64,000 bases of DNA, from the NCBI GenBank assembly GCA_032622095.1, contig CP136066.1, positions 207,664,978-207,728,977 on the forward strand. The letters are read 5' to 3'. The translations under genes were made by a program, and so were the position numbers. The DNA is from Siphonodentalium dalli. Taxonomy: Eukaryota; Mollusca; Scaphopoda; Gadilida; Siphonodentaliidae. Below are positions 43,401 through 58,400 of the stretch, one piece after another; the stretch's first letter is position 1; every line of letters starts with the position of its first letter. Under the pieces are notes generated by a model. That model was not told where the DNA came from. It searched no databases and was given only the letters and a program-made list of their open reading frames with translations.

Positions 43401-46400
43401 ATTCATGGAGGCATCATGGTGGAGAGGTAACATGATTAAGTATGGGGTATTCATGGAGGCATCATGGTGGAGAGGTAACATGATTAAGTATGGGGTATTC
43501 ATGGAGGCATCTTGATGGAGAGGTAACATGATTAAGTATGGGGTATTCATGGAGGCATCATGGTGGAGAGGTAACATGATTAAGTATGGGGTATTCCTGG
43601 AGGCATCTTGATGGAGAGGTAACATGATTAAGTATGGGGTATTCCTGGAGGTATCATGGTGGAGAGGTAACATGATTAAGTATGGGGTATTCATGGAGGT
43701 ATCATGGTGGAGAGGTAACATGATTAAGTATGGGGTATTCATGGAGGCATCTTGATGGAGAGGTAACATGATTAAGTATGGGGTATTCATGGAGGTATCA
43801 TGGTGGAGAGGTAACATGATTAAGTATGGGGTATTCATGGAGGCATCTTGGTGGAGAGGTAACATGATTAAGTATGGGGTATTCATGGAGGTATCATGGT
43901 GGAGAGGTAACATGATTAAGTATGGGGTATTCATGGAGGCATCTTGATGGAGAGGTAACATGATTAAGTATGGGGTATTCATGGAGGCATCATGGTGGAG
44001 AGGTAACATGATTAAGTATGGGGTATTCATGGAGGCATCATGGTGGAGAGGTAACATGATTAAGTATGGGGTATTCCTGGAGGCATCATGGTGGAGAGGT
44101 AACATGATTAAGTATGGGGTATTCATGGAGGTATCATGGTGGAGAGGTAACATGATTAAGTATGGGGTATTCATGGAGGCATCTTGATGGAGAGGTAACA
44201 TGATTAAGTATGGGGTATTCATGGAGGTATCATGGTGGAGAGGTAACATGATTAAGTATGGGGTATTCCTGGAGGCATCATGGTGGAGAGGTAACATGAT
44301 TAAGTATGGGGTATTCATGGAGGTATCATGGTGGAGAGGTAACATGATTAAGTATGGGGTATTCATGGAGGCATCTTGATGGAGAGGTAACATGATTAAG
44401 TATGGGGTATTCATGGAGGTATCATGGTGGAGAGGTAACATGATTAAGTATGGGGTATTCATGGAGGCATCATGGTGGAGAGGTAACATGATTAAGTATG
44501 GGGTATTCATGGAGGCATCATGGTGGAGAGGTAACATGATTAAGTATGGGGTATTCATGGAGGCATCATGGTGGAGAGGTAACATGATTAAGTATGGGGT
44601 ATTCCTGGAGGCATCTTGGTGGAGAGGTAACATGATTAAGTATGGGGTATTCATGGAGGCATCATGGTGGAGAGGTAACATGATTAAGTATGGGGTATTC
44701 ATGGAGGCATCATGGTGGAGAGGTAACATGATTAAGTATGGGGTATTCCTGGAGGCATCTTGATGGAGAGGTAACATGATTAAGTATGGGGTATTCATGG
44801 AGGCATCATGGTGGAGAGGTAACATGATTAAGTATGGGGTATTCATGGAGGCATCTTGATGGAGAGGTAACATGATTAAGTATGGGGTATTCATGGAGGC
44901 ATCATGGTGGAGAGGTAACATGATTAAGTATGGGGTATTCATGGAGGCATCTTGGTGGAGAGGTAACATGATTAAGTATGGGGTATTCATGGAGGCATCA
45001 TGGTGGAGAGGTAACATGATTAAGTATGGGGTATTCCTGGAGGCATCATGGTGGAGAGGTAACATGATTAAGTATGGGGTATTCATGGAGGCATCATGGT
45101 GGAGAGGTAACATGATTAAGTATGGGGTATTCATGGAGGCATCATGGTGGAGAGGTAACATGATTAAGTATGGGGTATTCCTGGAGGCATCATGGTGGAG
45201 AGGTAACATGATTAAGTATGGGGTATTCATGGAGGCATCATGGTGGAGAGGTAACATGATTAAGTATGGGGTATTCATGGAGGCATCATGGTGGAGAGGT
45301 AACATGATTAAGTATGGGGTATTCATGGATGCATCTTGATGGAGAGGTAACATGATTAAGTATGGGGTATTCATGGAGGCATCATGGTGGAGAGGTAACA
45401 TGATTAAGTATGGGGTATTCATGGAGGCATCATGGTGGAGAGGTAACATGATTAAGTATGGGGTATTCATGGAGGCATCTTGATGGAGAGGTAACATGAT
45501 TAAGTATGGGGTATTCATGGAGGCATCATGGTGGAGAGGTAACATGATTAAGTATGGGGTATTCATGGAGGCATCATGGTGGAGAGGTAACATGATTAAG
45601 TATGGGGTATTCCTGGAGGCATCATGGTGGAGAGGTAACATGATTAAGTATGGGGTATTCATGGAGGCATCATGGTGGAGAGGTAACATGATTAAGTATG
45701 GGGTATTCATGGAGGCATCATGGTGGAGAGGTAACATGATTAAGTATGGGGTATTCATGGAGGCATCTTGATGGAGAGGTAACATGATTAAGTATGGGGT
45801 ATTCATGGAGGCATCATGGTGGAGAGGTAACATGATTAAGTATGGGGTATTCATGGAGGCATCATGGTGGAGAGGTAACATGATTAAGTATGGGGTATTC
45901 CTGGAGGCATCATGGTGGAGAGGTAACATGATTAAGTATGGGGTATTCATGGAGGCATCTTGATGGAGAGGTAACATGATTAAGTATGGGGTATTCATGG
46001 AGGCATCATGGTGGAGAGGTACCATGATTAAGTATGGGGTATTCATGGAGGCATCATGCTGGAGAGGTAACATGATTAAGTATGGGGTATTCATGGATGC
46101 ATCTTGATGGAGAGGTAACATGATTAAGTATGGGGTATTCATGGAGGCATCTTGGTGGAGAGGTAACATGATTAAGTATGGGGTATTCATGGAGGCATCA
46201 TGGTGGAGAGGTAACATGATTAAGTATGGGGTATTCATGGAGGCATCTTGATGGAGAGGTAACATGATTAAGTATGGGGTATTCATGGAGGCATCTTGAT
46301 GGAGAGGTAACATGATTAAGTATGGGGTATTCATGGATGCATCTTGATGGAGAGGTAACATGATTAAGTATGGGGTATTCATGGAGGCATCATGGTGGAG

Positions 46401-49400
46401 AGGTAACATGATTAAGTATGGGGTATTCATGGAGGTATCATGGTGGAGAGGTAACATGATTAAGTATGGGGTATTCCTGGAGGCATCTTGATGGAGAGGT
46501 AACATGATTAAGTATGGGGTATTCATGGAGGCATCATGGTGGAGAGGTAACATGATTAAGTATGGGGTATTCATGGAGGCATCATGGTGGAGAGGTAACA
46601 TGATTAAGTATGGGGTATTCATGGATGCATCATGGTGGAGAGGTAACATGATTAAGTATGGGGTATTCATGGATGCATCTTGATGGAGAGGTATCACACC
46701 TGCTAAAGCTCTGTGGAGTGATGCAATATCTTCTTTGAGTTTCCGCGTTTCTGATTCTGATTCTCCGGAGGCAGCACTAGCATCATTAACTCGACTGCTC
46801 AGCTGCTGCTTACTCTTGTTTGATTCTGAAAGTAATAACAAACATAGTTTTTAACAAGTGTATCACATAAATCGTAAAATAATAAAAAGCATAGTTTTTT
46901 ACATGTGATTCACATAAATTGTAAAAGACAATCCGTACAGAGTCAACTTCGAAAGGGGGGCCTTTCGCGAAGGTTTATTTTGCTTATCACATACTATTTA
47001 CATACTGTTTACATAACATGTCATTTGTTACTAACAAGGCGTACGATCTTGACAAGAACATGCTATTTATGTGATATTTATGATTGGTACAAGAACAATA
47101 TTTGTCTGTAATATAATATTCTTTCTGTTTATGCCGGTTTTAATGGATGTGACTATTTTAACAGCAATATCCACCACCAATGATTTCCGTATCTTTAATC
47201 CTTTCATGACTGGAGCTTTCTGAAATTTTGCGAAAACCCTGTACCAATGCATTCTCTTATAAATGCGGGTTTCCCATTGGGAGCCTCGCATATATAAGAG
47301 AATACATTGGCCTAACAATATTAACTTAACCTTGTAAGCCAGTGCATTCTCTTATATAAATGCGAGGCTCCCTAATTTCTTAAAATTTTGTCATATTTAT
47401 CACATGAAACAATATCCAAGAGATTTTCCTGACAATTTTTTTAATTTTTGCAAAACATGCACATATACAGTAATGCTCTAAATAATCGACTCCTTAACCA
47501 CAGCAGAATTATGGGTAACTTTTCAGGATTTAGTCAGAAATATGGCTTGTTGCCATTCAACGGAAAGCTCTCACTGAGAGCTTTCCGATGAATGGCAACA
47601 AGCCAAATAATTCTGCTGTGGTTAAGGAGTCGATTATTTAGAGCATTACTGTACTTTATGGTGAGTCTTAGATTGTCAATGTCCGACTATAAACATTAAG
47701 ATTCTACATGAATTTTCTTCACAGTCTTACCATTAAGTTTCCGAGACAGTTCTCGATTTTCCCTTTCATAATTTTTTATTTTTCTATCAAACACTTCTGC
47801 AGCTTGGCCTTCCCTCTCATAAACAGTTTCCAAGTCAGCTGTTAAACAACCAAGATCCGAGACTTTACTGCAATAAAATATCAAATAATTTTTAACATAT
47901 TCCACTCTACTTGCTGTGTGTACTTTGACAGTTGGTAAGGTACAAAGTACATTAGCTCTTGGTCATTTGTTGAACTTCTGAACATTTTCCACCAATGAAT
48001 ATGATTCATTCTGCTCTTGTATTATCTGTATTTCTGTCTGTTGTCTGCTTTCATTACCTGAACACCCCTCCAAATGAATAATAGACCTCTCAATTGTATA
48101 CTTTTATAACTGAATGGAGAGAATCCATTTAGTATAGATAGGGCTAACTAACTTCCCTTTTTGGGATAAAGGAAAATCAATAAAAGCCACAATTTTCGTC
48201 ATCTTTGAAAAGGTTCGATTACAATCATGAAGTAAGCTCAAATTTTCCACAATGTCACCTGACACAGCTGACATGGTCTTTTGACTTTGGTCCATCGAGT
48301 TTTAATCAAGATAGTATTTTTGGCATGTTTATGACAACTCAAGTGGGCTGATAAGAGGTTTTCATAATTAGACCAAGGGCAATTAAAGCCAATTATTGCA
48401 GACATATAGAAGAAATAGTTCAACCACAAAAGAAAAGTAGATATAAAGCTAATTTTATCATGAGGCCATGCAGAATGAGGTCCCCAGAAGGTAAATTTGG
48501 TGATGCTAGCCCACTATGCAGGATAGCTTTAAATTCACCCTCTGGGGACCTCATTCTGCAAATGACAGACACAATAAACTCAGGCTTGAGTCTAACTGAA
48601 AAAGTCTGATGAAATACAAACCTGTCCTTGCTAAATGTGAATCCTATAAATGGGAGATGGTTTCCTTTAAATGCAGCATTTGAGTTTGGTGGAACGGTAT
48701 CCTGTAAGAAAATAATATTGTTTGTTATGTGTTTACTAATGGTTAGTCATTAAGGATAAGGGAGTGGCTCAGTAGTAGTCAGACACAGTACACAGACCCC
48801 CAGTACCTGCCACGCTAGAATGGCAAAAGTAGAATGGTGGCAGATCGGCACAGTGCCTTTACAAGTTGTCAACAAAACTTGGAAGAATATACATACAGAT
48901 AAGAGCTGGAAATTTATTTGCAACTAAAATAATAAGATTTGATGTGGTGATATAAAATTATGCCATAAGCGGGAGATGCCCGACTCCTACAAAACAACAA
49001 AAAAATTTGTGAATATTTTTCCGGTACAGTGATATTTGCATTATCGTCACCTTACATGCAAATTCGTGAGCATGCCATTATTGAATAAAGGTATGTGCAT
49101 AAATTTCATTATGTATGCGCTATTACACATGCAAGTTATTGTTTATCTCCGGTCAATATCAGTTACGTGAAAATTATATTTTCAGGCAGGGTTTCCGCTT
49201 GGGGTTAGGGTAATGATGCCCCTATGGCTGCTGGGGGAAATCTCAGTCATTCATAAAACTGCAAATATCTAATTAGAATTGAGTAAATCAGATATCATTT
49301 TATGCGCATCAACAGGTCCTACAATAGCAGCTACATGACATAAAATTATTTGTGTACTATTGAGAAATTAGACCCCAAGGTATTCATTACCATAATAGCT

Positions 49401-52400
49401 ACCAGCTTCATTTCATACTTTGGCCAAGTAGGTATTTATTGTATTATGTAGTCTGCATGTGGTTACTACTAAACCCATAGCAATTTTAAGAAACCGTGCA
49501 CTAAGCATTGTTATGCAAACTATCATAGCCGAGATCAGATGATGTTGCATATCAGTTTTGTATTCGGTGAATATTGTATTGAAAAAGATTACGTTTCATC
49601 TCGTCTTTGGTGTTTTTCTGTATACATTGTACGACATGTCGAAAACAGACGTAATGCCCGATCTCATTTCCATCTCGTATATTATATGGTTTTTTTTCTC
49701 ATCCAATGCAAGAGTAAATTATTTCGTTGATTTCGTGGTTGAGCAAAACCACGAAATAAACGAATAACAGACCCCCGCGAATTAAAGGGATTTTACAGTA
49801 AGCAACAAATTTTTCTAGTTGATTAGATATGAGAAGAAGAAACATAGTTTTACCTAATATTTCTACACTTCCTAGGCTAGTTTAAGTGAAGCCTTATAGT
49901 CATATTTTCAAATACTATTTCTTACCCTATGCTGAAAATCAGAGTCATCAACGTCGAAGTTTGACGTGTCAGTCGGACTGTCAACGTCAGGGACAAATGG
50001 AGCTTGCACTGCAATCAAGAATCAGTTAAAATTTTAAAATCAACAGAGAAGTACAAAGAGGCAATGATATTGAATGAAGGAGCAATATTTGGACGAAAGC
50101 AATTTAATGAATGTAAGCATTAAGACAGGATTCAAAGTTATAATGAAACAATACTTCCTTGATATCATTTGGCCTACTAACTCGGATTTTTTTTTAGCAA
50201 TGACGATTTTAACTGTTAAGTGTCCCATCATCGCTTCACTGAATAATTACTCTGTTGAGTTGATATTCGGAGATTCGAGTATGAAAACAGTTTGAGAACG
50301 AGGCGGCTTGCCGGATATTCGGGGATTCGAATAGCAAAACAGTTTGTGAACGAGTTGGCTTGCCGGGAAGTTCGCAAACTGTTTTTATGCTCGAATTCCC
50401 GAATATACAATTCAACAGGGCATGTTTATCTCCATTGTAATTCAATCAGCAAAAAAATTGAACGTAACTGCACAAAAAGCACTTTTGAGTTATCCCTCCT
50501 TTTTTTTCAAATCTTATCCCTTGTAATAATAGTTAGTCTCAAGCCTGATTATGGTTTGCCCGTCATTTGCAGAATGAGGTCCCCAGAGGGTGAATTTAGT
50601 GACAGTATCCCGCATAGCGGGCTAGCATCACAAAATTCACCCTCTGGGGACCTCATTCTGTTAGGCCTCATCTTCTCTGGAAAGTTTCTTTATTGTCAAA
50701 TTTCTATAGCTTCTTTAGTTTAGATTCTCTATATCCCCAAATTGGCAGTGGACACATTGCATAATCAAGATTCCCAATGGGTGTACATCACAATACTCCC
50801 CATTTGAGAAGATCAGTCTGAGACTATGTCTTCCATTGCAGATGAGGGCATGCAGAATGAGGTCCCCAGAGGATGAATTTGGTGATGCTAGCCTGCTATA
50901 TCACTAAATTCACCCTCTGGGGACCTCATTCTGCAAATGACAAGCACCTTATACTCAGGCTTGATTAGTCTGGAACCCTGAAACATCTTTAATAGTTACT
51001 CACTGTCTCTGATGTTTTCCCAGTCTATACCCCTAAACCAAGGATGGCTCTTGAAATCATCTATGCCGTCCTTGCCATATCTTCTATCCATATTGCATAT
51101 TAGCTTCAGTATCAGATCCTTTGCTTCGGATGACACCTCTACATCTGATGGAAACTCAAATCTTGTCTGAAGTCAACAGAAAAGTATGTTTTAAATGTTT
51201 GTCAAACAACAAACACCATAAAGAAGTTTAAATTAGTAAATTACTGGAAGCAGAAACAAAATAACCATTCTAGAATGGCAAGGAAGACAAACAGTGAGTG
51301 AAACTCAACTATTAACTGATTGCTTTTCAATGAAAGGTCGATAACCAAAATGTCTCTTGACAAGTTGACAATGGATGACAAATTTAATGGATTTGAAATC
51401 GATGAAGGGCAATTATTCATTTCATTATCTTTTGTATGTATACTTTGCACATATCTATTCCTCTATGTCCTACATATCAATAAATTTCATTTCTTAAGAT
51501 CAATAAATTTTTTACAGCTGAAAAATAGTGATAACACTACCAAGAAAAAGGTTGAAATATATATGATGCACATCTTCGATGTTTCTTTAACAATGTCCTT
51601 AGATCTTAGATCCATTATTATTATTAACTATAGAAGTAGATTACAAAGTTCTGCTACCCAAAAGTGGGCACATCGAAGGACATAGGAATGAATATATTTT
51701 CTCGAGTCCTGGATATTAAAAGTGTCAGGTGCCAAAAAGTTATATCTCCTAGAAGTCATCTTGCCCACTGAACTATATGGTATATTCCCAAAATACAAGG
51801 AAGGGTTAACAAACGCGGTACGAAAATTCTATGGTACATTTTATCCTGTTTCCTGACCTGTAACCTCTGATGACGTCATCTCCAAATGTCCATATAAGCT
51901 CTGTTGCCAGATCGCTTTTCCACTTTTTCCCCATTAGGACATTCCTCGTGAGTGGGGTGGGTGCGAAGCCCTGGGAGGGAGCTCAGAGTTCAGTGGGCAA
52001 GATACTTCTAGGAGATATATATTTAACTTTTTTTGGAAAATATTGTATCTCCGTCAAAGTCATCTTGTAGATCAGAGGTTACAGGTCAGGAAACAGGATA
52101 AAATGTACCATAGAATTTTCGTACCGGGTTTGTTAACCCTTCCTTGTTAATATTTTGGGAATATACCATATAGTTCAGTGGGCAAGATACTTCTAGGAGA
52201 TATATATTTAACTTTTTTGGAAAATATTGTATCTCCGTCAAAGTCATCTTGTAGATCAGAGGTTACAGGTCAGGAAACAGGATAAAATGTACCATATAAT
52301 TTTCGTACCGGGTTTGTTAACCCTTCCTTGTTAATATTTTGGGAATATACCATATAGTTCAGTGGGCAAGATACTTCTAGGAGATATATATTTAACTTTT

Positions 52401-55400
52401 TTGGAAAATATTATATCTAGCCTAAGTTGAGGTAGTTGATAATTTGCATGTCATCAGCTTCTATCAAATGAAACATTACAAAAGATAAAACAAAATTAAC
52501 ACTTACTTTATGGTTCATGATCTTGCCATAAGTTTCAACAAGAGACTCAGCATAGAAGGGTGTCTCACCATACAGCATCTCATACATGCAGACCCCAAGA
52601 GACCACCAATCACATTCTGGCCCATAACGACCATGGCCATCCTCCATTGCCTGAATTCCAAGAAGCAGATATCAGCATAAATATAAAGCAGTTTATCATT
52701 CAAGTGTTCAAGGATACATTGGTCTGAAGAGATCATCAAGCCTTGAAATAGGGTGTCTGTCATTTGCAGAATGAGGTCCCCAGAGGGTGAATTTAGTGAT
52801 GCTACCCCGCATAGCGGGCTAGCATTACCAAATTCACCCTCTGGGAACCTCATTCTGCTGAGATGTAAGCAGAATGAGGTCCCCAGAGGGTGAATTTGGT
52901 GATGCTAGCCCGCTATGCGGGGTAGCATCACTAAATTCACCCTCTGGGGACCTCATTCTGCAAATGACAGACACCCTATTTCAAGGCTTGGAGATCATAA
53001 TATCAACAAGAGAAATTTCTTATTTTCTATCAATATAACAAAGTGACCTAAACAGAAGGATAAAGTTTCCATGAATCGCAAGTCATAATGAGTGGGAACT
53101 ACTAAATTATGGCTACTCTGACTATTTGAATAGAGTTAACCTATTCTATACTAAATACTCATTGATGAGTAGTGATCCCTTAGGAAATGTTTAGATAATA
53201 AGTTCAATATACGACAATAGGTTGTTTGTTGAACTTTTTATCTAAACATTTCCCACCAATGAATATTAATTCTTGTGCATTTGAATTATCATTTTGTCTG
53301 GCTGTTGTCTGCTCATATATCCTTAACATCCCTCTAAATTTAATAGACCATTCCAATGTATACTTTTATAACAGGGTGGGAGAATCCATTTAGTATAGAA
53401 TGGGCGAAAGAAGTACTTGAGTAAAAAAATGTAAGCCATTATGAGGTGAGGCATTGCACAGTTCACAATTCTATATAAATACATGTCATAAAATAATTAT
53501 TGAACATAAAAATCAGTATAAACACTCTCCTAGAAAACAAATTCTCTGAACGATACGATATGAGAGAACATTTAAAAAATTGATTGAAATTGGACTATGT
53601 GTTAACTTACCCTAAGGATTTCAGGAGATATGTAGTCAGGTGTCCCTACAGCAACTGATGATTGCACCTATCAAAAGAAAATTCTATTCATTATAAACTG
53701 TTTCAAACATAGAGTGAAATTACAATCACTATAGTTAATTTCAGCCGAAATCTCCACCCATTACTATTATTAGGCCATCACGATTATTAGGTACCTGAGA
53801 GTAGCTACAGTAATGCCCTAATTAATCAACTCCATAACCACAGCTGAATTATGGGCAACTTTTCAGGATTTAGTCGGAAATATGGCTTGTTGCCATTCAT
53901 CGGAAAGCTCTCCCCGAGCTTGCTGCACGATTAGCGATTTTTGTTGAGAAATCACTGTAACAGTTTTGTTTATATAACAATGGTTTCATCATGGGAAATT
54001 TCATTATTAGAGAGTTATCAATAATAAATACAACAACAAAGTTTATCTATTTCTTCATGTTCTTCTCAGTGGTTATGTTTTTACAATTAAAACTTTTATA
54101 ATTTTGCGCATTTACAATTTGCGAGTGCCTTTGGTCCCTTTAACAATATATTCAAGGAATCTTACAGTTCCATCATCTTGAAGTCTGAGACATGATCCAA
54201 AATCTGCAAGCACTATATGTCCGATCCTGTCTAACAGTACATTGTCAGGCTTAATGTCCCTGTGCACGTATCGCATCTGATGAAGTGAATGGATAGCAAG
54301 AATCATCTCTCCTATATAAAACTTAGACATATCCTCAGGTAACCTGTCTTCAAATTTACTGAGTAATGTCAGAAGGTCTCCTCCACAATAATAATCCATA
54401 ACAAAGTACTGAAAAATAAAACAAGATTGTGAGTTTACTGAAAAACATAGTCTTAAAGTGGTCCTGTACACTAAATCTGTCCATTTATGGGACAATCTCC
54501 TTTTATACTCAACAGAATATATACAACAAATGAATTAATTTGAGCTATGGATTAGTGAAAAATCAGTTCTAGTTAAAACACAGATGCCACAGCTATGCAA
54601 GTGAGTCTGGGGTAATTGGGGGGGGGGGATATAATTATATTACCACCAGCAAGAGTTAGCTCTGTGGGGCTAAAAATAACTTCTGCATTGAAATCATGCA
54701 GTGTGACAGTATGAAAGACAATTCCAAAGGCATTCCAACCTTCGTCTGATAGGAGACATCATTTTCTCGATGATGGTGCGATTGGGTGAGACGTGACATA
54801 ATTATGCTGGTGGTAATAGAAATTCCCCCATTTACCCCAGACTCACTTGTATAGCTGTTTTAACCAGAACTGGTGCAAAATACACTTGTGTGATCTATGT
54901 ACGACGCAACCAACATGGTAATTATAATGAAGATGAATTTATGACGTATTTTTCTCAAATGGTTAATTAGGCGTGTGACTTTAAAATTCTGCAAACGTGA
55001 ACATGTTTGATAGTGAGATCTTTCATCAGCATAGATCACTATGCCATACTGGATATAGCATTTCACAAAAAGTATTAAATGAAATTAGCCCATAATTATG
55101 AATTAAAAGAATTTTGGCAAGAACATTATAAGTTTATGAATCGACTGGAATAATTCCCAAGCAAAAATCAGGGAAACTATTTTTACCAGAAGGAATAAGC
55201 GAAGCAGGTTGAATTATACTTTCTCCCACATAGATAACTCTACCATAACGCATGACATTTCATAAAAATAAGCTAAACAGTTGCGTTGGAAAGTATTTAG
55301 ATGAAATTAGCCCATATAAAATATGAAGTACAAGAATTTTGGGAAGAACATTATAAGTTTATGAGTCAATTGGAATAATTCCCAAGCAAGAATCCGAGAA

Positions 55401-58400
55401 ACAATATTTTTACCGGAAGGGATAAGTCGATAAGGGAAGTGGCTTGAGTTATACCTTCTTTTCAATAAATTAGCTAGTTGCTCTTTTTGAAAATTCTCCC
55501 TCCCCCTTTTGGAACAAACTCAGGAGTAACATCTTCGCCTTTTTGCATTGGCAGCATATACAATGTATCATATAGCTTCACTCACATTATGTTCGTATAG
55601 TACAGATTATTACCACTGAACTTATTGTTCGGCTTCCGTAATCTAATTATGTTTTTTAGGTAGCTAAAAATGCATTCCTGTGTTTGTCTTTCACTCTAAC
55701 CCTGTGAGATTAATGATGATGTTTTTTAGTTATATTCTGACAGAACACACAAGTTTTGTTGTGAGACTAATATTTGTTTTCTTAGTAACACAATATGGCC
55801 TATGTCCTTCATACTTTGCTTGAATTTAATGTATTGTTCATCAAAATTAATGAAGCATCTGAAAACTTTTTGCAATATTCCATAAATGTGTATAAATAAT
55901 AATAAAAGGTCAGCCGACCACAATGTCCCCCGAAAACGTGGCAAGTCGACGCCGCTTTATTAAAGAAATTAAAACAAATGTTGAAATATTCTAAGTCGAA
56001 AGGGTTAATAATTCCGTAAAGAAATAATATTTCCGTCATCTATATACATGTACATGTTGCACATCTCGAATATGTGGGTAACAATACTCTGAAGTTTCAA
56101 ATATCTACGATCAAAACTTGAGGAGGAGTTGATTACACCATGAAGGTACCCTCATACAGAAATTATAAAAAAAATCATTGGATCAAACTCAAATTCGAAC
56201 TTGACCTGTATTTTGATATGAACGACCCACAAAAAAACAGAATTTCCAATTAAACAATCCAAACTTGAGTTATCATCCGGAAACTAAAGAAAAAACAAGA
56301 AAATTTAATTTTCTAAGTCGAAAAGCCCATAACTCTGAGAAAAATCATAGGATCAAACTCAAATTCGAACTTGTCCTGTATTTTGATATCAATGACTCAC
56401 AAAAAATGGAATTTTCAATTGAACAGTCCAAACTTGAGTTATCATCCGGAAACCAAAGAAAAAAGAAGTAAAATTGAATTTTCTAAGTTGAAATAAAAGG
56501 TCGTTAGACCTCATGTCCGCCTCTAAGTGTCGGCTCGATACGACCGTTGTTTGCGCATAAAAACCTGTCTTTAGTGCTAGTAAACCTACATACCAAATTT
56601 AATTTCATTCAGTACACATTTACTAAAGTTATCATCCGGAAACCTCAAATTGGCAAAAATTCTAAGTAAAAAAGGGACATAACTCTGGTGAAAATTGGCG
56701 GGCGGAACCCGAATCCGAACTTGACCTGTGTTTTGCTAGGAGAAAGACACACACCAACTTTGGTTCAGATCAAATAATCCAAACTGGAGTTATCGGTCGG
56801 AAACCAAAAATTTTAACAGACGGTCAAATTCTAAGTCGAAAAAGGGCCGTAACTCATGTAAAAATAATTGGACGGAACCCATATTCGAACTTGGCCTGTA
56901 TCTTTAGCTGGGAAATACACATACCAACTTTGATTCAGATCAAATAATCCAAACTGGAGTTATCAGTCGGAAACCAAAAATGTTAACAGACGGTCAAATT
57001 CTAAGTCGAAAAAAGGGCCGTAACTCATGTAAAAATAATTGTACGGAACCCATATTCGAACTTGGCCTGTATCTTTAGCTGGAAAATACACATACCAACT
57101 TTGGTTCAGATCATATAATCCAAACTGGAGTTATCGGTCGGAAACCAAAAATGTTAACAAACGGTCAAATACTAAGTCGAAAAGGGGGCATAACTCTGGT
57201 GAAAATTGGCGGACGGAACCAGAATTCGAACTTGACCTGTCTTTTCTGCTAGTAAACCCACATACCAAATTTAATTTAATTTGGTTCACTCTAACTAAAG
57301 TTATCATCCGGAAACCTCGGACGCACAGGCTGATTATAAGTCCTCCGAACCCGTTGGGTCGGCGGACAAAAAGGGGCATAACTCTGGTGAAAATTGGCAG
57401 ATGGAACCAGAATTTTAACTTGACCTGTCTTTTCTGCTAGTAAACCCACATACCAAATTTAATTTGGTTCACTCTAACTAAAGTTATCATCCGGAAACCT
57501 CAGACGGACGGACGGACGGACGGACGGACGGACGCACAGGCTGATTATAATAGTCCTCCGAACCCGGATCAAACTCAAATTCGAACTCAATCTGTATCTT
57601 GATATGACTGATCCACATAAAAACGGTATTTGTAATTAGAGGATCCAAACTTGAGATATCATCTGGAAACAGAAAACCCAGAATTGCAGAGCACCTGTGT
57701 TCTTGGTTGAGACACCTACATACCAAGTTTCAATCAAATCGGATGATCATTACTGGAGTTATAACTCAGGACGGATAGACAGACGGATGGACAGTACGAC
57801 GCACAGACGGACGGGGCTGATTTAATACAATAGTCCCCCCAAAATAAAATTTTCGGGGGACAATTAAAATATTGCTATATTAAGACACAAAATAAAAAAA
57901 AAATTGTAATGCCTATGAAATAAACTTACCAAGTAATTATCATCTTGAAAAGCATAATGAAGATTGGTTATCCACCTGCGGTCACCATAAACCAATACAT
58001 CTCTTTCTTCTTTGAAGCATGCCGTCTACAAGAACAAATCACAATTTAGACATACTATGTGCTTATTTCACAACTCAAACTGATACTGTTCAAACAAGCC
58101 TTGAAATAGTGTTTCCGAAATTTGCAGAATGAGGTCCCCAGATGGTGAATTTAGTGATGCTTTCCTGCACGGTGGGCTAGCATAACAAAATAAATCCTAT
58201 GGGCACTTCATTCTGCTAAGGCCTCAACTGCTATGGGAGACCTAGGATCAGAATGAAGTTCCCCACGCGACGTTGGAGATGTTGACCTTGATTAGGTAAG
58301 ATATCTTCTGCAAATGAGGCATTATGAGGGGACATAGAAACTGAACAGAAGGGAAAAGTAACTGAAAACAAAGTTAATTTGAAACTATACACACTTCCCA

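Noticed and set aside
43101-46841. A 1246-codon minus-strand ORF of near-identical 16-residue repeats
   Set aside because: It begins in intron 11's upstream flank and runs through exon 11 into a 48-bp satellite. Exon 11 has a good donor and joins exon 12 in frame. The ORF is reported as a satellite, not as a protein gene.
49539-49767. Two overlapping short ORFs
   Set aside because: They lie in the non-coding relative of the 40.5-kb transposon and do not match its 124-aa ORF.
50292-50723. A 143-codon plus-strand ORF
   Set aside because: It runs through two unrelated repeat elements (the small foldback at 50225-50420 and family F). Composition and motifs give no support.
57039-57440. A 133-codon ORF in the ACGG-tract repeat
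   Set aside because: Formed from diverged tandem units; no conserved protein pattern.
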